Source: Ceratodon purpureus
Taxonomy: Eukaryota; Streptophyta; Bryopsida; Pseudoditrichales; Ditrichaceae
Direction: 5' to 3'
Assembly (NCBI GenBank): GCA_014871385.1
Contig: CM026422.1
Span: 11,284,718 to 11,348,717 of the forward strand
DNA length: 64,000 nucleotides
Below are positions 14,241 to 25,630 of this stretch, one piece after another. The position numbers were made by a program, and so were the translations under genes. Numbering within the stretch: the first letter of the stretch is position 1; each line of letters starts with the position of its first letter. The notes beneath the pieces were generated by a model. That model did not search any database and had not been told where the DNA came from. It saw only the letters and a list, made by a program, of their open reading frames with translations.

Positions 14241-16160
14241 ACTATGATAGTCAAAATCAGAATTTTCAATTTAGAATCAAAATTGATGCCACATTGATCA
14301 CTTCAGAGGAGAATGTCATCAATATGAAAGATGATGATAGGTTGCAAAATTCTTAGCACATAGACTGTAACAAGTATGTGAATATGCTGTCAACGTGACA
14401 GATGATGACACCATCATGAAATAAAAAAAATGTAGCCAAAGTTTACTGATGATGCAGCGATCTTTAGTCTGGTGCAACTAGACTCTGGAGCATTGGAGGG
14501 AGGTGTTACGTGACCTTGTTTATTATTCCCTGATGTTCACAACAAACCCATACCAATGTGTGCTGCAGCCTGCAACCATGCACTGCATCAAAGTCAAATC
14601 ACTTTGTACCAGCCTGACTTTATTCCAAAGTTCAAGCCTACGTGGCATGCTGGTGCTTTACAATTAAGAACATTGCTCCATGTTACCATGTTTTTGACTT
14701 GCACGACCTTGACCAAGCAAAAGTGCAACTGTGTCAAATAGCTTACATCCTTAAATTGGGAGTAAATGAGCCCATTTCCATGCTCCTTGGAAGTCAATCC
14801 ATTTAGGGGCGGTTTACACTGTGGATAAAGACGCATGACGAAGAAAAATCCATGGACATATTAAAGACGCATGACTTCATGTTCCCACTTCCATGGACAT
14901 ATTTAAGAAAAAATTATAATTCAAAGTCCTTGGGCCTCCCATTAAGTGTAAACTTAAATGTAGACAAGGAAGAATGACTATTTATTAAAAAGTGGGTGTG
15001 CTATTTTTTTTATTAATGGAAGCTGTGGAACATTGAACCCCCTTCAAAAAAGATTCAAAAATATTAAAAAAGCATTTATTGTTTATGTTTTTCTTGTTTC
15101 GTACAACCTTTTTTTGCCTCTCTACCCAAAAAAAATCCGGGGACCTTTCAAACATTATATATGAAGCTTGTTTTTACTATTTAGGCCTTTTAAGGACCTC
15201 AACTCTTTTTATCACTTTGCTTTTTCCGTTGTAGTTTAAATCCAAGTTGTTCCACGACAAGTCGAAGGGATCAATTACAGATTTTATACCTTCATAGAAA
15301 CAACTCCTAGTCCATATATAAACCGCCGCCTCAATTAATCTTGTTTGCCACCCAATTCAAGAACAATAAGAAGCTAAAAGATAATATATAGAAACAAAGA
15401 TGAGTCACAAGATTAGAATTTCACAAGAAAATGGCTATCTCCATTTCATGTACGTACTCTAGGTTTAATGTTTTAGTGCCCAAGTAATCACTAAGTGGTC
15501 ACAAGATCCCTAAAAAATTAAATGCTCCAAAATCTGTTAACCATCCTAGTTCAACTTTTGAAGTTTAGATGTACAACTTTTGATTTTGTAGATGTGCTAA
15601 AAGAAAATTTGAAATTTGATTTTCCTAGCTATTCAAATACCTATGTACAAAACACCTAAATACTGCAAATATCTGAAAATATATGAATACTCACAAATAT
15701 GACACATATACTATTTGATATTTCTTGTATTTGCAAGTTTGTTATCTTGTGTATATTTTTTGGATTGTATTCTCTTGTTCATATTCTAATAGTGCATATA
15801 TTATGATCTTGATCAATGTACCAAATCTTTTCTTACTTTAACGTATAAATTTTGTGCTAAATCGTACATAGATAAGTCACTTTCACTTTTTAAATTTACA
15901 ATAATTATGTATGAGTGTGTTATGACATGAAATATTGCAATGAAGAGGTGTTGATACATGCCATTGCTGAATATCTTGACTTTCAATTTTGAAAATTTAA
16001 CCTAAATTCTATTTAACCTTGAGTCACACACCCTTAGAACTTCAATTTTTCATATACATTGTATAGATCAATAACACTTTATAATCTTCCAATCCAACAG
16101 TCCGATCTTACCAATATTTAATAACCATTTGTTTCATGAAGCTAATCTTACATTCATACG
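14241..16160. other. Intergenic; possible orphan promoter at 15.3 kb
   Basis: No supported gene. At 15312-15325 a TATA-like 'catatataaacc' is followed by a leader-like A/C-rich stretch and ATGs at 15401 and 15431. The first opens only 20 codons and the second 18 (beginning MAISIS). This may be the 5' remnant of a lost gene, or chance. Confidence 0.35.
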
Positions 16161-16164
16161 GTTA

Positions 16165-16285
16165 GACACTATTAATAATATCTTGATAATATCACTAATT
16201 TAAACAAATAATAATATCCTGATAATATATTAATATCACTAATTTCAACAGATAATAATATCCTAATAATATCACTAATTTCAAC
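16165..16285. repeat. ~38-bp tandem repeat, about 3 units
   Basis: Successive copies of 'ataataatatcctgataata' plus 'tcactaatttcaacag' with small indels. Confidence 0.75.
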
Positions 16286-16391
16286 AGAAGAGAGTTTTCA
16301 AGACACATCAACCATAGAACAGTAATTTCTCGAGAACCACCTGGGCACAAAAGGGTTAATCTGTGATAGAGTCCACCTTGCCGAAGGCATA

Positions 16392-16407
16392 TTTGCCACG
16401 TGGCAAA
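16392..16407. promoter_or_regulatory. 16-bp perfect palindrome centred on a G-box
   Basis: TTTGCCACGTGGCAAA is a perfect palindrome containing CACGTG, the core bound by plant bHLH and bZIP factors. It lies about 330-350 bp upstream of the ATG of the cysteine-rich peptide gene at 16740 and is a plausible promoter element for it. Confidence 0.55.
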
Positions 16408-16739
16408 ATACAGCTGAGTTTGAAGTCAACTGTTCCCTCAACTTGAGATACAGAAAATCACATAGTTAAATTACATGTTACAACTTACGCTGGTAAGTTA
16501 CTACCATTAAATGAGTCTTTCTAGTACCATATTACGGTTCAGTCCTATAGGCTATAAGTAAGCAGGAAACACTTCTCGGATACTCCAAGTCCGAACTCCC
16601 AGGTTGCTGATAGCTTAATATCCAACTTCTTGCAGATCTTCTGTAAATTGATCCGGTAGGCTGGAATGTTCGTTGCATATCTGCACTAAGCTTATCATTC
16701 CTCTGTCTGCAACTATATTCTATTGAGGTATTGGTAGCA

Positions 16740-17054
16740 ATGGCAACGACGGCGAAGCCCTCAACGACGAAACAGCTTCTGAGGATTACATTGTTGCTGC
16801 TTTGTTTCACGGCGTTTGTAGGGGTTGATGCAGTTGCAGAGACTCCAGTCTTACACAGGCATCTGTTGCAGGGTTACTCTACTTGCCCAAATGGAAATTT
16901 CGGACAATGCAACCCATATCAGTCCTGTTACGATGGCAAAACTTGAGGTGCTCATTCCAGTTGCTGCAGCGGCCACTGTGGTCTCAGCAAACGTGGTGGT
17001 AAAAAATGCTGTGGATCAGTAGGCCTAGGTGGTTTAAGTTGCGACAATGTGTAG
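16740..17054 (+). pseudogene. Cysteine-rich secreted peptide gene with in-frame TGA
   Basis: The frame starts at ATG 16740 (MATTAKPSTTKQ), with a typical signal peptide (hydrophobic LLRITLLLLCFTAFVGVDA) followed by a short propeptide-like part. The first cysteines follow (CPNG, QCNP, SCYD). An in-frame TGA at 16944-16946 stops it after 68 codons. Reading on in the same frame for 35 more codons to TAG 17052-17054 gives more cysteine-dense sequence (a CC, then HC, another CC and a final C). The unbroken frame and matching composition say the two parts were once one small, secreted, disulphide-rich protein, possibly knottin/defence-peptide-like. I do not recognise the family. Either a recent nonsense mutation or a truncated but expressed allele would fit. 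Confidence 0.65.
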
Positions 17055-17114
17055 TCTGTGAAGGGCAAGGGCAGTTCGTATAATATCAGGCAACATAGTT
17101 CTGTTTTCAGAGTA

Positions 17115-17571
17115 CAGTCCACCCTCTATAAATGTTACACCTATAAGTGTTAACCCTCTCTAAATGTTAACTTTCTTCTAGTTCCCACATATTGCACATT
17201 ACAAATGTTAAATGTGTTAGCTGTTAACAAAATGGTACTCCCCTCTTTGTAAATTTGACTTTGTAAATGTTAATAGATGATATACATCCATAATATGGAT
17301 GTTAACAATTACACATCCACCTTCATTCTCTCCCATTGATTCATACTTCATCCGTGATTTGTCAACTTGATATTGAATAAAATTTTGATTGGGTTTGCAT
17401 TTTTATAAATGGAATTCTCTCACAAGGCTTTTGTACAATTGCTTACATTTATAAATGTTAGCATTTATATATTGCTCCAAAAAGTGATTTCATAATTGTT
17501 AGCTGTTAACACCTCTATAAATGTTAACTTTTCTCTACTCTCAAGGGTTAACATTTATAGAGAGTGGACTG
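17115..17571. mobile_element. pogo/Emigrant-like MITE, 457 bp
   Basis: The left end reads CAGTCCACCCTCTATAAATG and the right end is its near-perfect inverse (catttatagagagtggactg), each flanked by TA (17113-17114 and 17572-17573), the usual target duplication of the Tc1/mariner/pogo group. The ends resemble the Emigrant/Lemi1 terminal motif (CAGT....CCTCTATAAAT). The interior repeats 'ctataaatgttaac' several times in both orientations and codes for nothing. It sits 60 bp after the broken peptide gene. Confidence 0.85.
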
Positions 17572-17861
17572 TACTGATATGGGAGTGGTGAGCGAGTGCA
17601 TGATGAGTGACGTGAGACAACGATCGTGTACCACAGTTACAGGTTCAGAAGCATGATTGTAGGAAATAGACAAGGGCATTAAACTGGCTCATAGTTTTGC
17701 AGATTCAGTTGATTTGAAAAGCAGTAAAGTGCTGGATAATGTATTAAACTGAGTTGTTGAAATAACTGGCAATCTTACTTGGACTAAAGAGAAATATGAA
17801 TGAAGAGGTTACTCGTACCGTTTGAGTGTCGAACTTGTCAATTGCATGTCAATAGTTGTAG

Positions 17862-19318
17862 TACTTAGTGCTCAGGCACCACGGCCGGGAATTCAAGGTT
17901 TGAGTCATGGCACAGGCCTGGGATGTGAGCTGCCCCCAGCGGTGATTGGCTCTTCGGGGCGGGGCGCTGGTGCTCTGCTCTTCGGGGCGGGGCGGTTTCC
18001 AGCGACGGCCTTTTTAGGTCAAAATGGTGGCTGCGGCGGCGGCTGCATTCCGTGGTCTGCAATAGCTCCTCATCGACATCAAGGGAGCAGCACTGTGTTG
18101 TGTTTAGCAACTGCAATGCTGCACTCGTTTTACTGTAGAAGCTCCTTAGCTGCTAGTGATGCTCGTTTTTGAACATCTTTCTTAGTAGTTGCTGTCAACC
18201 CCATGCTCTTGATAGTGCAAAGTCAAGGATTAAGTGGTTCTCACTTGATTCCTTCAGGAAGAAATAGTGTTGTCCCCGTTCAGTTAAGTGTGCATTTAGC
18301 TCTGCAGGTGTATCACCGATTCAGCTCATACGATGGAGGTATGATTAGAATTATTCTGGATCTAGGGTTAGCGTGGTCTGGTTACTGCATCAGCTGCTTC
18401 GAGCACCTTATGCTTCAGCATCCACTGCTACCCGACTTGAGGACACACATCTTTCTCTCTGTTACTTCGTTTGATTTTGCTCAGGAGGATATGGTTTTTT
18501 GCTCAACGAGTGGATACAGGCCAAGTCTTGAAGACCCTCAGGATCTTCTGCGACAACCATGGTGGAGGGGATGCTTCAAGGGTGTGCTCATTTGTTGTTT
18601 TCCCTCACCTCTAGCCCATTCTTCATTGTAGTTCATTTTAGCATCGTGTAGGTTGCTTCTTTGTGCAGCTTGAAGGTCTCACCTTGTTTAGTTGCACACA
18701 CCATGTAATTCTTGGTGTGTTTGTAGTTAAGTTAGGTTTAGTGGAGCAACAACACTCTCACGAAGACATCCTGAGTTGTTGTTTCTTCAACGGCTTGTTG
18801 CCTTTGGTACACATGTTGTGCTGCTAGCGGTAGATTACCTTTCTTTTAGTGGCTTGCCTGGCTTTCGAATCTGAGTTCGCAGCACAGCACAATGGCCATT
18901 AGCTTTTGTGCTAGTGGCCTCGCGTTTCGACGCTCTGTAACTTGTTTTGTGTTTTAACCCCGGTGGGGATTTGAAGGTTTGAGTCATGGCACACCGGTGA
19001 GGTGGTCGTGAGTTCGAATCCTTGAGCCGACGTGGTGTTTACTACCATAGTCTACCCAACTATGGTGGGGGGTCTTGAGACCTCGTTGCATGGGTACCCA
19101 AAAAGACCTTGGGGGAGATGACATGTCAGTTGTCTTTGAGGCACTTAGTGTAGAGGCACTTAGTGTAAGAAAGTGTTTACCTTCGAAAGGGGGGAGTAGC
19201 TGTAGATTCATTATCCTTTGTCCAGTGGCCATCGGATTAGTGGATAGAACGAACAAACACTATATTCACGTCGGCCCCTTCGGGGCCGAAGTTCTTCTTC
19301 TTCTTCTACTTAGTGCTC
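17862..19318 (+). mobile_element. 1.43 kb retroposon-like insertion with 12-bp TSD
   Basis: TACTTAGTGCTC occurs exactly at 17862-17873 and at 19307-19318. The enclosed sequence ends in a (TTC)n tail (19292-19306), as expected for target-primed insertion of a non-LTR retroposon. It is GC-richer than its flanks. The head motif ggtttgagtcatggcaca occurs near its 5' end (~17897) and again at ~18977. The second occurrence continues into a tRNA-like segment 'ggtcgtgagttcgaatcct' with a good RNA polymerase III B-box (GAGTTCGAATCC, 19010-19021). A twofold 'gctcttcggggcggggcg' (17949, 17977) and a terminal hairpin 'cggccccttcggggccg' (19272-19288) are further features. The open frames inside are not convincing as protein. 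A SINE nested in or fused to a longer passenger is my reading. Confidence 0.65.
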
Positions 19319-19439
19319 TACTGGTGGAAATTACTAGTTGACGTTGTGTGTCCAAATACCTAATGAAGCTGTGTGTTCAATTAGCACCTATTGCAGTAGT
19401 TCTACAAAGCAAACTGACATGTACATTATATAGACAACC

Positions 19440-19640
19440 CATTGCCGCACATCATCCTAGTGACTACTGACGTCTCCCGCCGTATCCCTGGCTTGAACTA
19501 TGAAGAGGTTTGAGTGGGTAGAATATAGCAGAGGTGACCTCCTTTCCTTGACCCAGCGGAGTGGGGGTCGGGAGCAAGAGGACCCGACATCGAACAAGGG
19601 GCAGCGCCGCAGCTCTCACCAGGCAGCCCTAACTTTCATA

Positions 19641-19676
<36 letters not shown>
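19440..19676 (-). repeat. tRNA-like segment next to 34-nt T tract
   Basis: A T34 run lies at 19643-19676. On the minus strand the adjacent sequence reads 'gctgcctggtgagagctg' and then 'ccttgttcgatgtc', which resemble degenerate pol III A and B boxes at tRNA-like spacing. A second SINE remnant is possible, but I saw no target duplication. Confidence 0.3.
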
Positions 19677-20454
19677 CTTTTTTAAATATTGGGAAGATCT
19701 TATAGCCGTATTTAATTTAGAATTTATTTTCTAAATAAGGTTTTTATTACAATGATTCAGACAGAAGTTGCACTCTTCAGTTATGTAGGCTCGCAAAATA
19801 AATTTGCACATTACTTGTAAAACTTTGCAAGCAATTACATAGTCACTTTATTATGGCATGATATGCTGAATAAGGTGTAAATTATTGAAACCCACCCACC
19901 TCCCTTACACATGGCTTACTAGTAGTTACTCCAAACTTGAAGCTTACTTTACTTGGGGCTTACTACAAGCTAGAACTTTACTCTAGCAAGTCACTAATTT
20001 ATGACCATTTGATCTAGGTTAACCTTCATCTAAGGGTCATAGATGACTGGACCAGCGAGGCTATTCCTGTCCATATAACAAACAAGTGAATCTCTAGAGA
20101 CTTCTTTGAGGGTATAAAACCATGGGAGTTTCTTGGCCATATGCATCTGTTTACTTGTCTGCTTTGAAAGTAATTCTAGTTTGCTACATGTGTGTGAGAG
20201 ATATTTAGAGCTTGTGAAGTTTTGGTTTATGGTGGTGTGGAGCTGAAGCAAAGTGCAACATGGCTGAGTCTGGTGGAACTACTAGTCAGGTCCTCTAATT
20301 TATGTTTGCAATTAGACTCTTTCATCTCTCCCTTTGATTTGTATGTTTGGTGTAGGGTTTGATTTTTCTTGTGACTGCAATAACAAGCTGTAAAGGGCTG
20401 TTGACACCTTGTCTACAAATATAATCCTAACTGTGGTTTTGGTTGTGTTTATGG
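19677..20454. other. Intergenic, no gene seen
   Basis: No supported coding exon; ordinary AT-rich spacer. Confidence 0.55.
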
Positions 20455-20850
20455 GGACAGGTGAGGTCCTTTACCTCTGGATTTTTCTTACTTTACTATA
20501 CCAACATTCAAGGGATGAGAAGATTTCTAGAGACTCAAACTATTTTGTGTTTGATCTTGTATTGTCAGTTTTAAGACAAACTTTTCTCTATTATTTGGAT
20601 TGTTTTGTCATACACTACTATATTGTAAGCAGTCTGTTGATTGAGAATTCTCTTGTGAATAGCACTATGTGTCTATACTGGTAATTTGGAATCACAAGAG
20701 AGTGAATCACAAGAGAGTGTACAAATTTGATTAGGTTTAAATTGAGAATGGGCTGATTGAGAATGAAATTTGGTGAGGAAGGTGATAAAAGCTGCCCTGT
20801 AAAGGGATATCCCGCCCACCCACCCTTAGGGGTAGGGAAGTTTTTTTTTT
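20455..20850 (+). repeat. Dispersed repeat family R2, copy 1
   Basis: Collinear with 46115-46560 on the same strand. Shared landmarks in order are 'ggtgaggtcctttac', 'gatgagaagatttct', 'tggattgttttgtcatacac', 'aattgagaatgggctgat', 'ggtgataaaagctgcc' and a terminal 'gtagggaagttttttt'. It ends in a T-rich tract at about 20840. There is no coding frame and the element class is unknown. Confidence 0.75.
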
Positions 20851-21059
20851 AAAGACAAATGGTTTCAGAAATCTACATGAGTAACATGAGGTTTTTCAAA
20901 CCTATCGAGCGGAGTGAGAAGGATTTGAATAAGGACGACGGGTCCGATAGGACCCGTTGCCCGTTAAGTAATTTTAGGGTTTACTCAAAACAACGATCAC
21001 AAGGTAACTAGGGTTAATCTCATTGGATTTTTGTTTTTATAGCCTCTATTTTTTCCTAA

Positions 21060-21149
21060 GTAAATTAAAAATAAAAATAAAAATAAAAAATTTAATAAAA
21101 ATAAAAATTTAATAAATTTTAATAATTTAAAAAAAAAAAAAAAAAAAAA
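21060..21149. repeat. (AAAAAT)n and A21 low-complexity tract
   Basis: Repeated aaaaataaaaat units run into an uninterrupted A21 at 21129-21149. Confidence 0.85.
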
Positions 21150-22620
21150 CGTAAATTCTATGGAACTATCCGCCCAGTGAACGTTGGATCCCCGTGCCCC
21201 CACCCTTCAGTTCCCCGGGGCCATAGCCGGAGTCACCCCTGCTATATATGTCTCGGTTTGAGTTATGGAAAGAACAACGTTGTGCAATCTCTCTCCTGCA
21301 ACACCTTCGTTGATGCTAGGCAATGAAAGATGATGATTAGCACTGTTCCTCTGGTTTCCATATTTGACAGCATGGAGACAGCTAATTACACTGCATCCAA
21401 ACAACTGAGGAGCTCACCTCGTGTCGTAGGCTTCAAGCTCATTGTTTATACTAGGGAAGTGGGGAGCAATTATGAAGTTGTTCAATCCAACACCTACTGA
21501 CACAATGCCACTTACAGCAGACAAGAGGCCAATTGAATGCTTCATTATCTCTTCAATAATTTGAAGCTCTCATATTTTTCTAAGATTTTTGTTTTTTTAT
21601 TGCAAGCTCCAACTTGTATACAAAATACATTTTTTAATGTTAGTAACAATATAAAGGGAGATGTAATTTTATTTTCTACTTTTTTCAACAAAAGTATCTC
21701 AAAAAAGTTTTTACAAGGGACTTCTATAAGAATAACTATCGATGTATGCATTAGGGTAGAGATTAGAGGCGGTGTCATTGTCGTTAGCTCTACTCTTTGT
21801 CTACTCACTTATCCTTTTCCTATTCATATCCACTCTAATAGAGTGTTGCAAATTATTATGACATTATATGACATTATTTTGATATTTAAATTTATTTATT
21901 GTCCATGATTGTGCCTAATAAAGTGTAGTTCTAGTTTATAAATATATATTATTGCAATAAATTTATATGATGAAATTATCAAATTTGAATTCACAATCTT
22001 AACTTCACTATCATTCTATGTAGAAGTCAACATAGTTTTCAGATAAGAAATTCCAATGACTTAAAAATGACATAAGGGTTGATAAAAAATTAAACTCTTA
22101 TTATTTTCTGCATAAGATGATTTTTAAGTAACACCAAAAAAAACATTAATGGATCAATATTATCACTTTCTCATGTCAATGTTATCCACTCTAAAATATC
22201 ATCAAAGATTCAAAATTATTTCTATAGAAAAAATATTTTTATAATGATAAAATGAATTGATCTTAACATTGGATTCTTTAAATGTCACATGTATTAAAAA
22301 TATCAAAGAATACACATTCTAAAAAGATGTTATTAAAATTTTTATTTTTATTTTTTTATAAATTAATTTTTTTGCAATTGATTTAATTAAAAAGAAGAAC
22401 TGTGGTCTCTGAAGGAGACCAACGTGAATTAGGTGTTTATTCGTTCCACCCTCAATTCAATGCCCATAGGACAAAGGTATGGAAGTAAAGAACTACTCCC
22501 TCTTTTTGAGAATAGACACTCTAGTCACTGGTCAAAAGAAGCTAATAACAGGAAAAAAAACAGTATATTTAGTTAGTATAAGTCTTGTTTTAGTTCAAGT
22601 TTGGCCACCAAGTCAGGAGT
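21150..22620. other. Intergenic, no gene seen
   Basis: No supported gene. 'tactccctctttttgag' at 22486 resembles a Stowaway-like end, but no partner was found. Confidence 0.5.
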
Positions 22621-22621
22621 T

Positions 22622-22700
22622 CATTGTTTGTTAGGCTAAGCGTTTATCTCATGTAACTAGTTGGAGCTCGAACCCTAGTGGACTCGTTTGAGCAGATGTG
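22622..22700 (+). repeat. Possible tRNA-derived SINE head
   Basis: 'ttgttaggctaagcg' followed about 35 nt later by 'gagctcgaaccctagtgg' resembles pol III A and B boxes. No tail or target duplication was identified, so this is weak. Confidence 0.3.
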
Positions 22701-22777
22701 GAGATGAAGTCACGACTTGGTACTACTGAGTGAGCAATCGTAGGCAGGAAAGAGTTGTACCAACCAAGAACCCACTA

Positions 22778-23690
22778 CATGCATGACAAGAGACATTAAA
22801 CCCATTGCAAACATTAAACCTAGTACTAGACGCCGATTCACATTAAATCCGCTTCTTAAATTATCCTCCCAAACTCACTTATGCACTACCGACCCTAACA
22901 TGCAATATACTCTTGGCATGCAATTGGTAAAGATGGGATTCAACCACTCAACCCTAGCCTTCATAATCCCATCAAAATTCAAGAAAACCCAACTAAACTA
23001 AGTACTCAAAACCCTCTTAGAATGCTAGAAATGCACAATACAGGAGCAAAAAGAGGTCAAAACCGCATAAAATGGGTCAAAACAGCCCTAAAACCATAGC
23101 ATAGCAACTCTTAACAGCTCTTAGACCTCTTTAACTCTACCTGCTCTAGTGTTGAATGATCTTCAGAAACCCTAAAGCTGCCTCTTAAACCCCCTGAAAA
23201 GTGCCAGAAAATATCCAGTCGGCTCTAACAGAGTTCATCCAGTCGGTTGATAGAGTTCATCCGCAAGAACTGGATGACTGTTGAGAGACTGCAGGGATGA
23301 AACAGCGAGGGAAGTGGATGGAATTAGGTGGGAGAGACCGATGGGATCTCCGATTAATAGCAATACACACACTCAGCAATCGCAAACAATAAAGAGTTGT
23401 ACCATATAAAAAAAATGTTCTCGTATTTCTCTATACAGTAGCTGAAACAAACCATATTCTCCTTGATTCCAAGTCCTGCTCTGCTAGGCTCTGATCCCTA
23501 TTACCAACACAAAGCAAAAAATTGAAAATCAACATTAGATTCGAGACCACACAGCCCTTTTATCAGATCCTCAGACCCAATACTATCAGTAGAACCATTC
23601 ATCGTGTGGATAAGTATCTTACAGATTGCGTAATCACCAGCTTATTGCATGCGTGACAAGAGACATTGCACCCGTTGCTAACATTTAATA
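22778..23690. repeat. ~870-bp block bounded by direct repeats
   Basis: 'gcatgacaagagacattaaa' (22781) recurs as 'gcgtgacaagagacattgca' (23649). Both are followed by ccattgc/cgttgc-type text and 'aacatt'. 'agcaatcg...aaagagttgtacca' occurs at 22734 and 23376. These are imperfect direct repeats from a duplicated or nested element. No coding capacity. Confidence 0.5.
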
Positions 23691-25490
23691 AAATAGCTTT
23701 GGCTACTATAAACTTTTTAGTTTTAACTAAGGGTGTCTTATATTTAAAGTAAAGATTGATGATTTTCTAGTCTTTTTTGTGGAGGAAGAGAGACTAATTT
23801 AATTAGTCTAATTACATCAATTTTTTAAAAACCTTAATATTAAGTAAAAAAATATAATATTTACATTTTATTTATGCTTATGAATGGGTTTGTTTTTTTC
23901 CTTTGGTAAAAGACCATTGAAATCCTTTGATGTATATGGTGCAAAGTGAATTGATGTTTTTGAGATTATTAAAAATTAATTAAAAATTAATTTTATGTAC
24001 TTTTAAAATAAGAATATTTGATTTCATTTTCAAAAAAAATCAATATAATTAAATTATGGAACTTTGATTTAAATTTAATTTGGTGTTTCTATAAATATCA
24101 TTGAATTGTAATCTTTTTAATAAAAAATATCCTAGTAATAAAAAAAAAATTATAAAAATTTATAATTATATCTTTCCAATAATTACATTGGTTTTTGGTT
24201 CTAAAAATACAATACAAAAATAAATAATTTAAAATAATATAAGAAAAAATTATTTTTAATAATTAAAAAGCAGACATTGTGTGAATGTATATAAACACAT
24301 GAAAAATATATTATGTTTTGATACTTTAGTTTTAATCAATCACTCTATGAAAAAGAGTGTGCTTGAAATGCATCACATTCTCCAAAATTAAAACTACCAA
24401 AAAGACAATCTAAACATGCCCAATTCAAAATACAAACAATAAATTTGTTTACATCAATAGGAGCAAGAACTACAAAAACTTTAGGTTTTAAATTACCATT
24501 TTAAAAGAAATTATATAATTAAAATTTTATAATATAAATCTAATTTTAATCATCGATAAAGAAAAATAATTCATAAATGTATTAAATTCCTATTTTGCTA
24601 AAAACATATAAAACTTTTAGAATATTCAAAGATTTTTTCTTAAATAATATGGAGAAAATAGAAGGGGGGGGGGGGGGGGGGAGGCCGCACAAGGAGGCTT
24701 AGTCAATTGGGAAAAAAAAAAAAAAAAACAAACTCAATTGTGGTTCCTTGAATGGAGAAAATTTCTCCATTGTGGTCCCCCATAGTACACTTGAAAACTA
24801 CACAACAAAATGCAACAATGCTCCTCTTAATTGTTGATTAAAGTTTTGTTCTTATGCTTACGGAAATAAAATGAGTTCTTTTTTTTGCTCATAAAAAAAT
24901 TTCTCCTTATTTTTTCATAATCCAATTATTTTTGAGGTCCTTAATCTAGTTAATTTTATTTATTAATATCTGAGCAGTATTGCATTTATTGAAATTGACT
25001 ACTAGCTATTTGTGTAAAGTACAAGTATACACACAAAATAATTTCAAAAACTTATTTTTAATAAGGTGTAGACAACTATATATTTTTTAAATTATTAAGT
25101 GATTCAATTATTTAAGTATTTAATATGTTATTATTTTTTTATTTAAAAAAAAATTACATATATGATTTTAAATACCATTATATATATTAAATATTTTTTA
25201 TATTTTCTAAAAATTTCAAACATGTGGCTCAAACGAAACAAACCAATTATGTGTAGCAAACCAATTTTGTGTAGCAATTCATGTATATTTTTTATGAAGT
25301 CATTATAATTGAATGAAAATTTGATTAGCATTTTAATAATAGATTAAAAAAATATGTCAACAAGGATAAAGATTTTGAATATTAAGGAATGAGTTTTAAA
25401 TTCACATTTAGGTCTTCCTAAAAATTATTTTGCTACCTAAACATTAAATGCCAACAAAGGTGGACTCGCCTAAGGTAAACATACCCATCA
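23691..25490. other. AT-rich intergenic with G18 tract
   Basis: Very AT-rich, no gene seen. A run of 18 G at 24664-24681 is followed within 40 bp by an A-rich run at 24712-24728. Confidence 0.6.
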
Positions 25491-25499
25491 CCAATCAAC

Positions 25500-25630
25500 A
25501 CTTATATGTACCATTTATGTATATTTGTGTTCTAAAATGTATATATTTGTGTACATTGAATGTATATATTAGTGTTCGTTGAATGTATACATTAGTGTTT
25601 GTTGAATGCATACATTAGTGTTTTCTTCCT
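25500..25630. repeat. ~24-bp tandem repeat, 4-5 units
   Basis: Successive degenerate units such as 'gttgaatgtatacattagtg' followed by 'tttgttgaatgcatacatta'. Confidence 0.8.

Noticed and set aside
18203-18631. 142-codon frame within the 17.9-19.3 kb insertion
   Set aside because: No recognisable domain, low-quality composition and inside a retroposon; not called as a gene.
19010-19021. A tRNA gene at 18,980-19,030
   Set aside because: The B-box is good but there is no complete cloverleaf: the spacing to any A-box is too short and no acceptor stem pairs. Treated as a tRNA-derived retroposon module.
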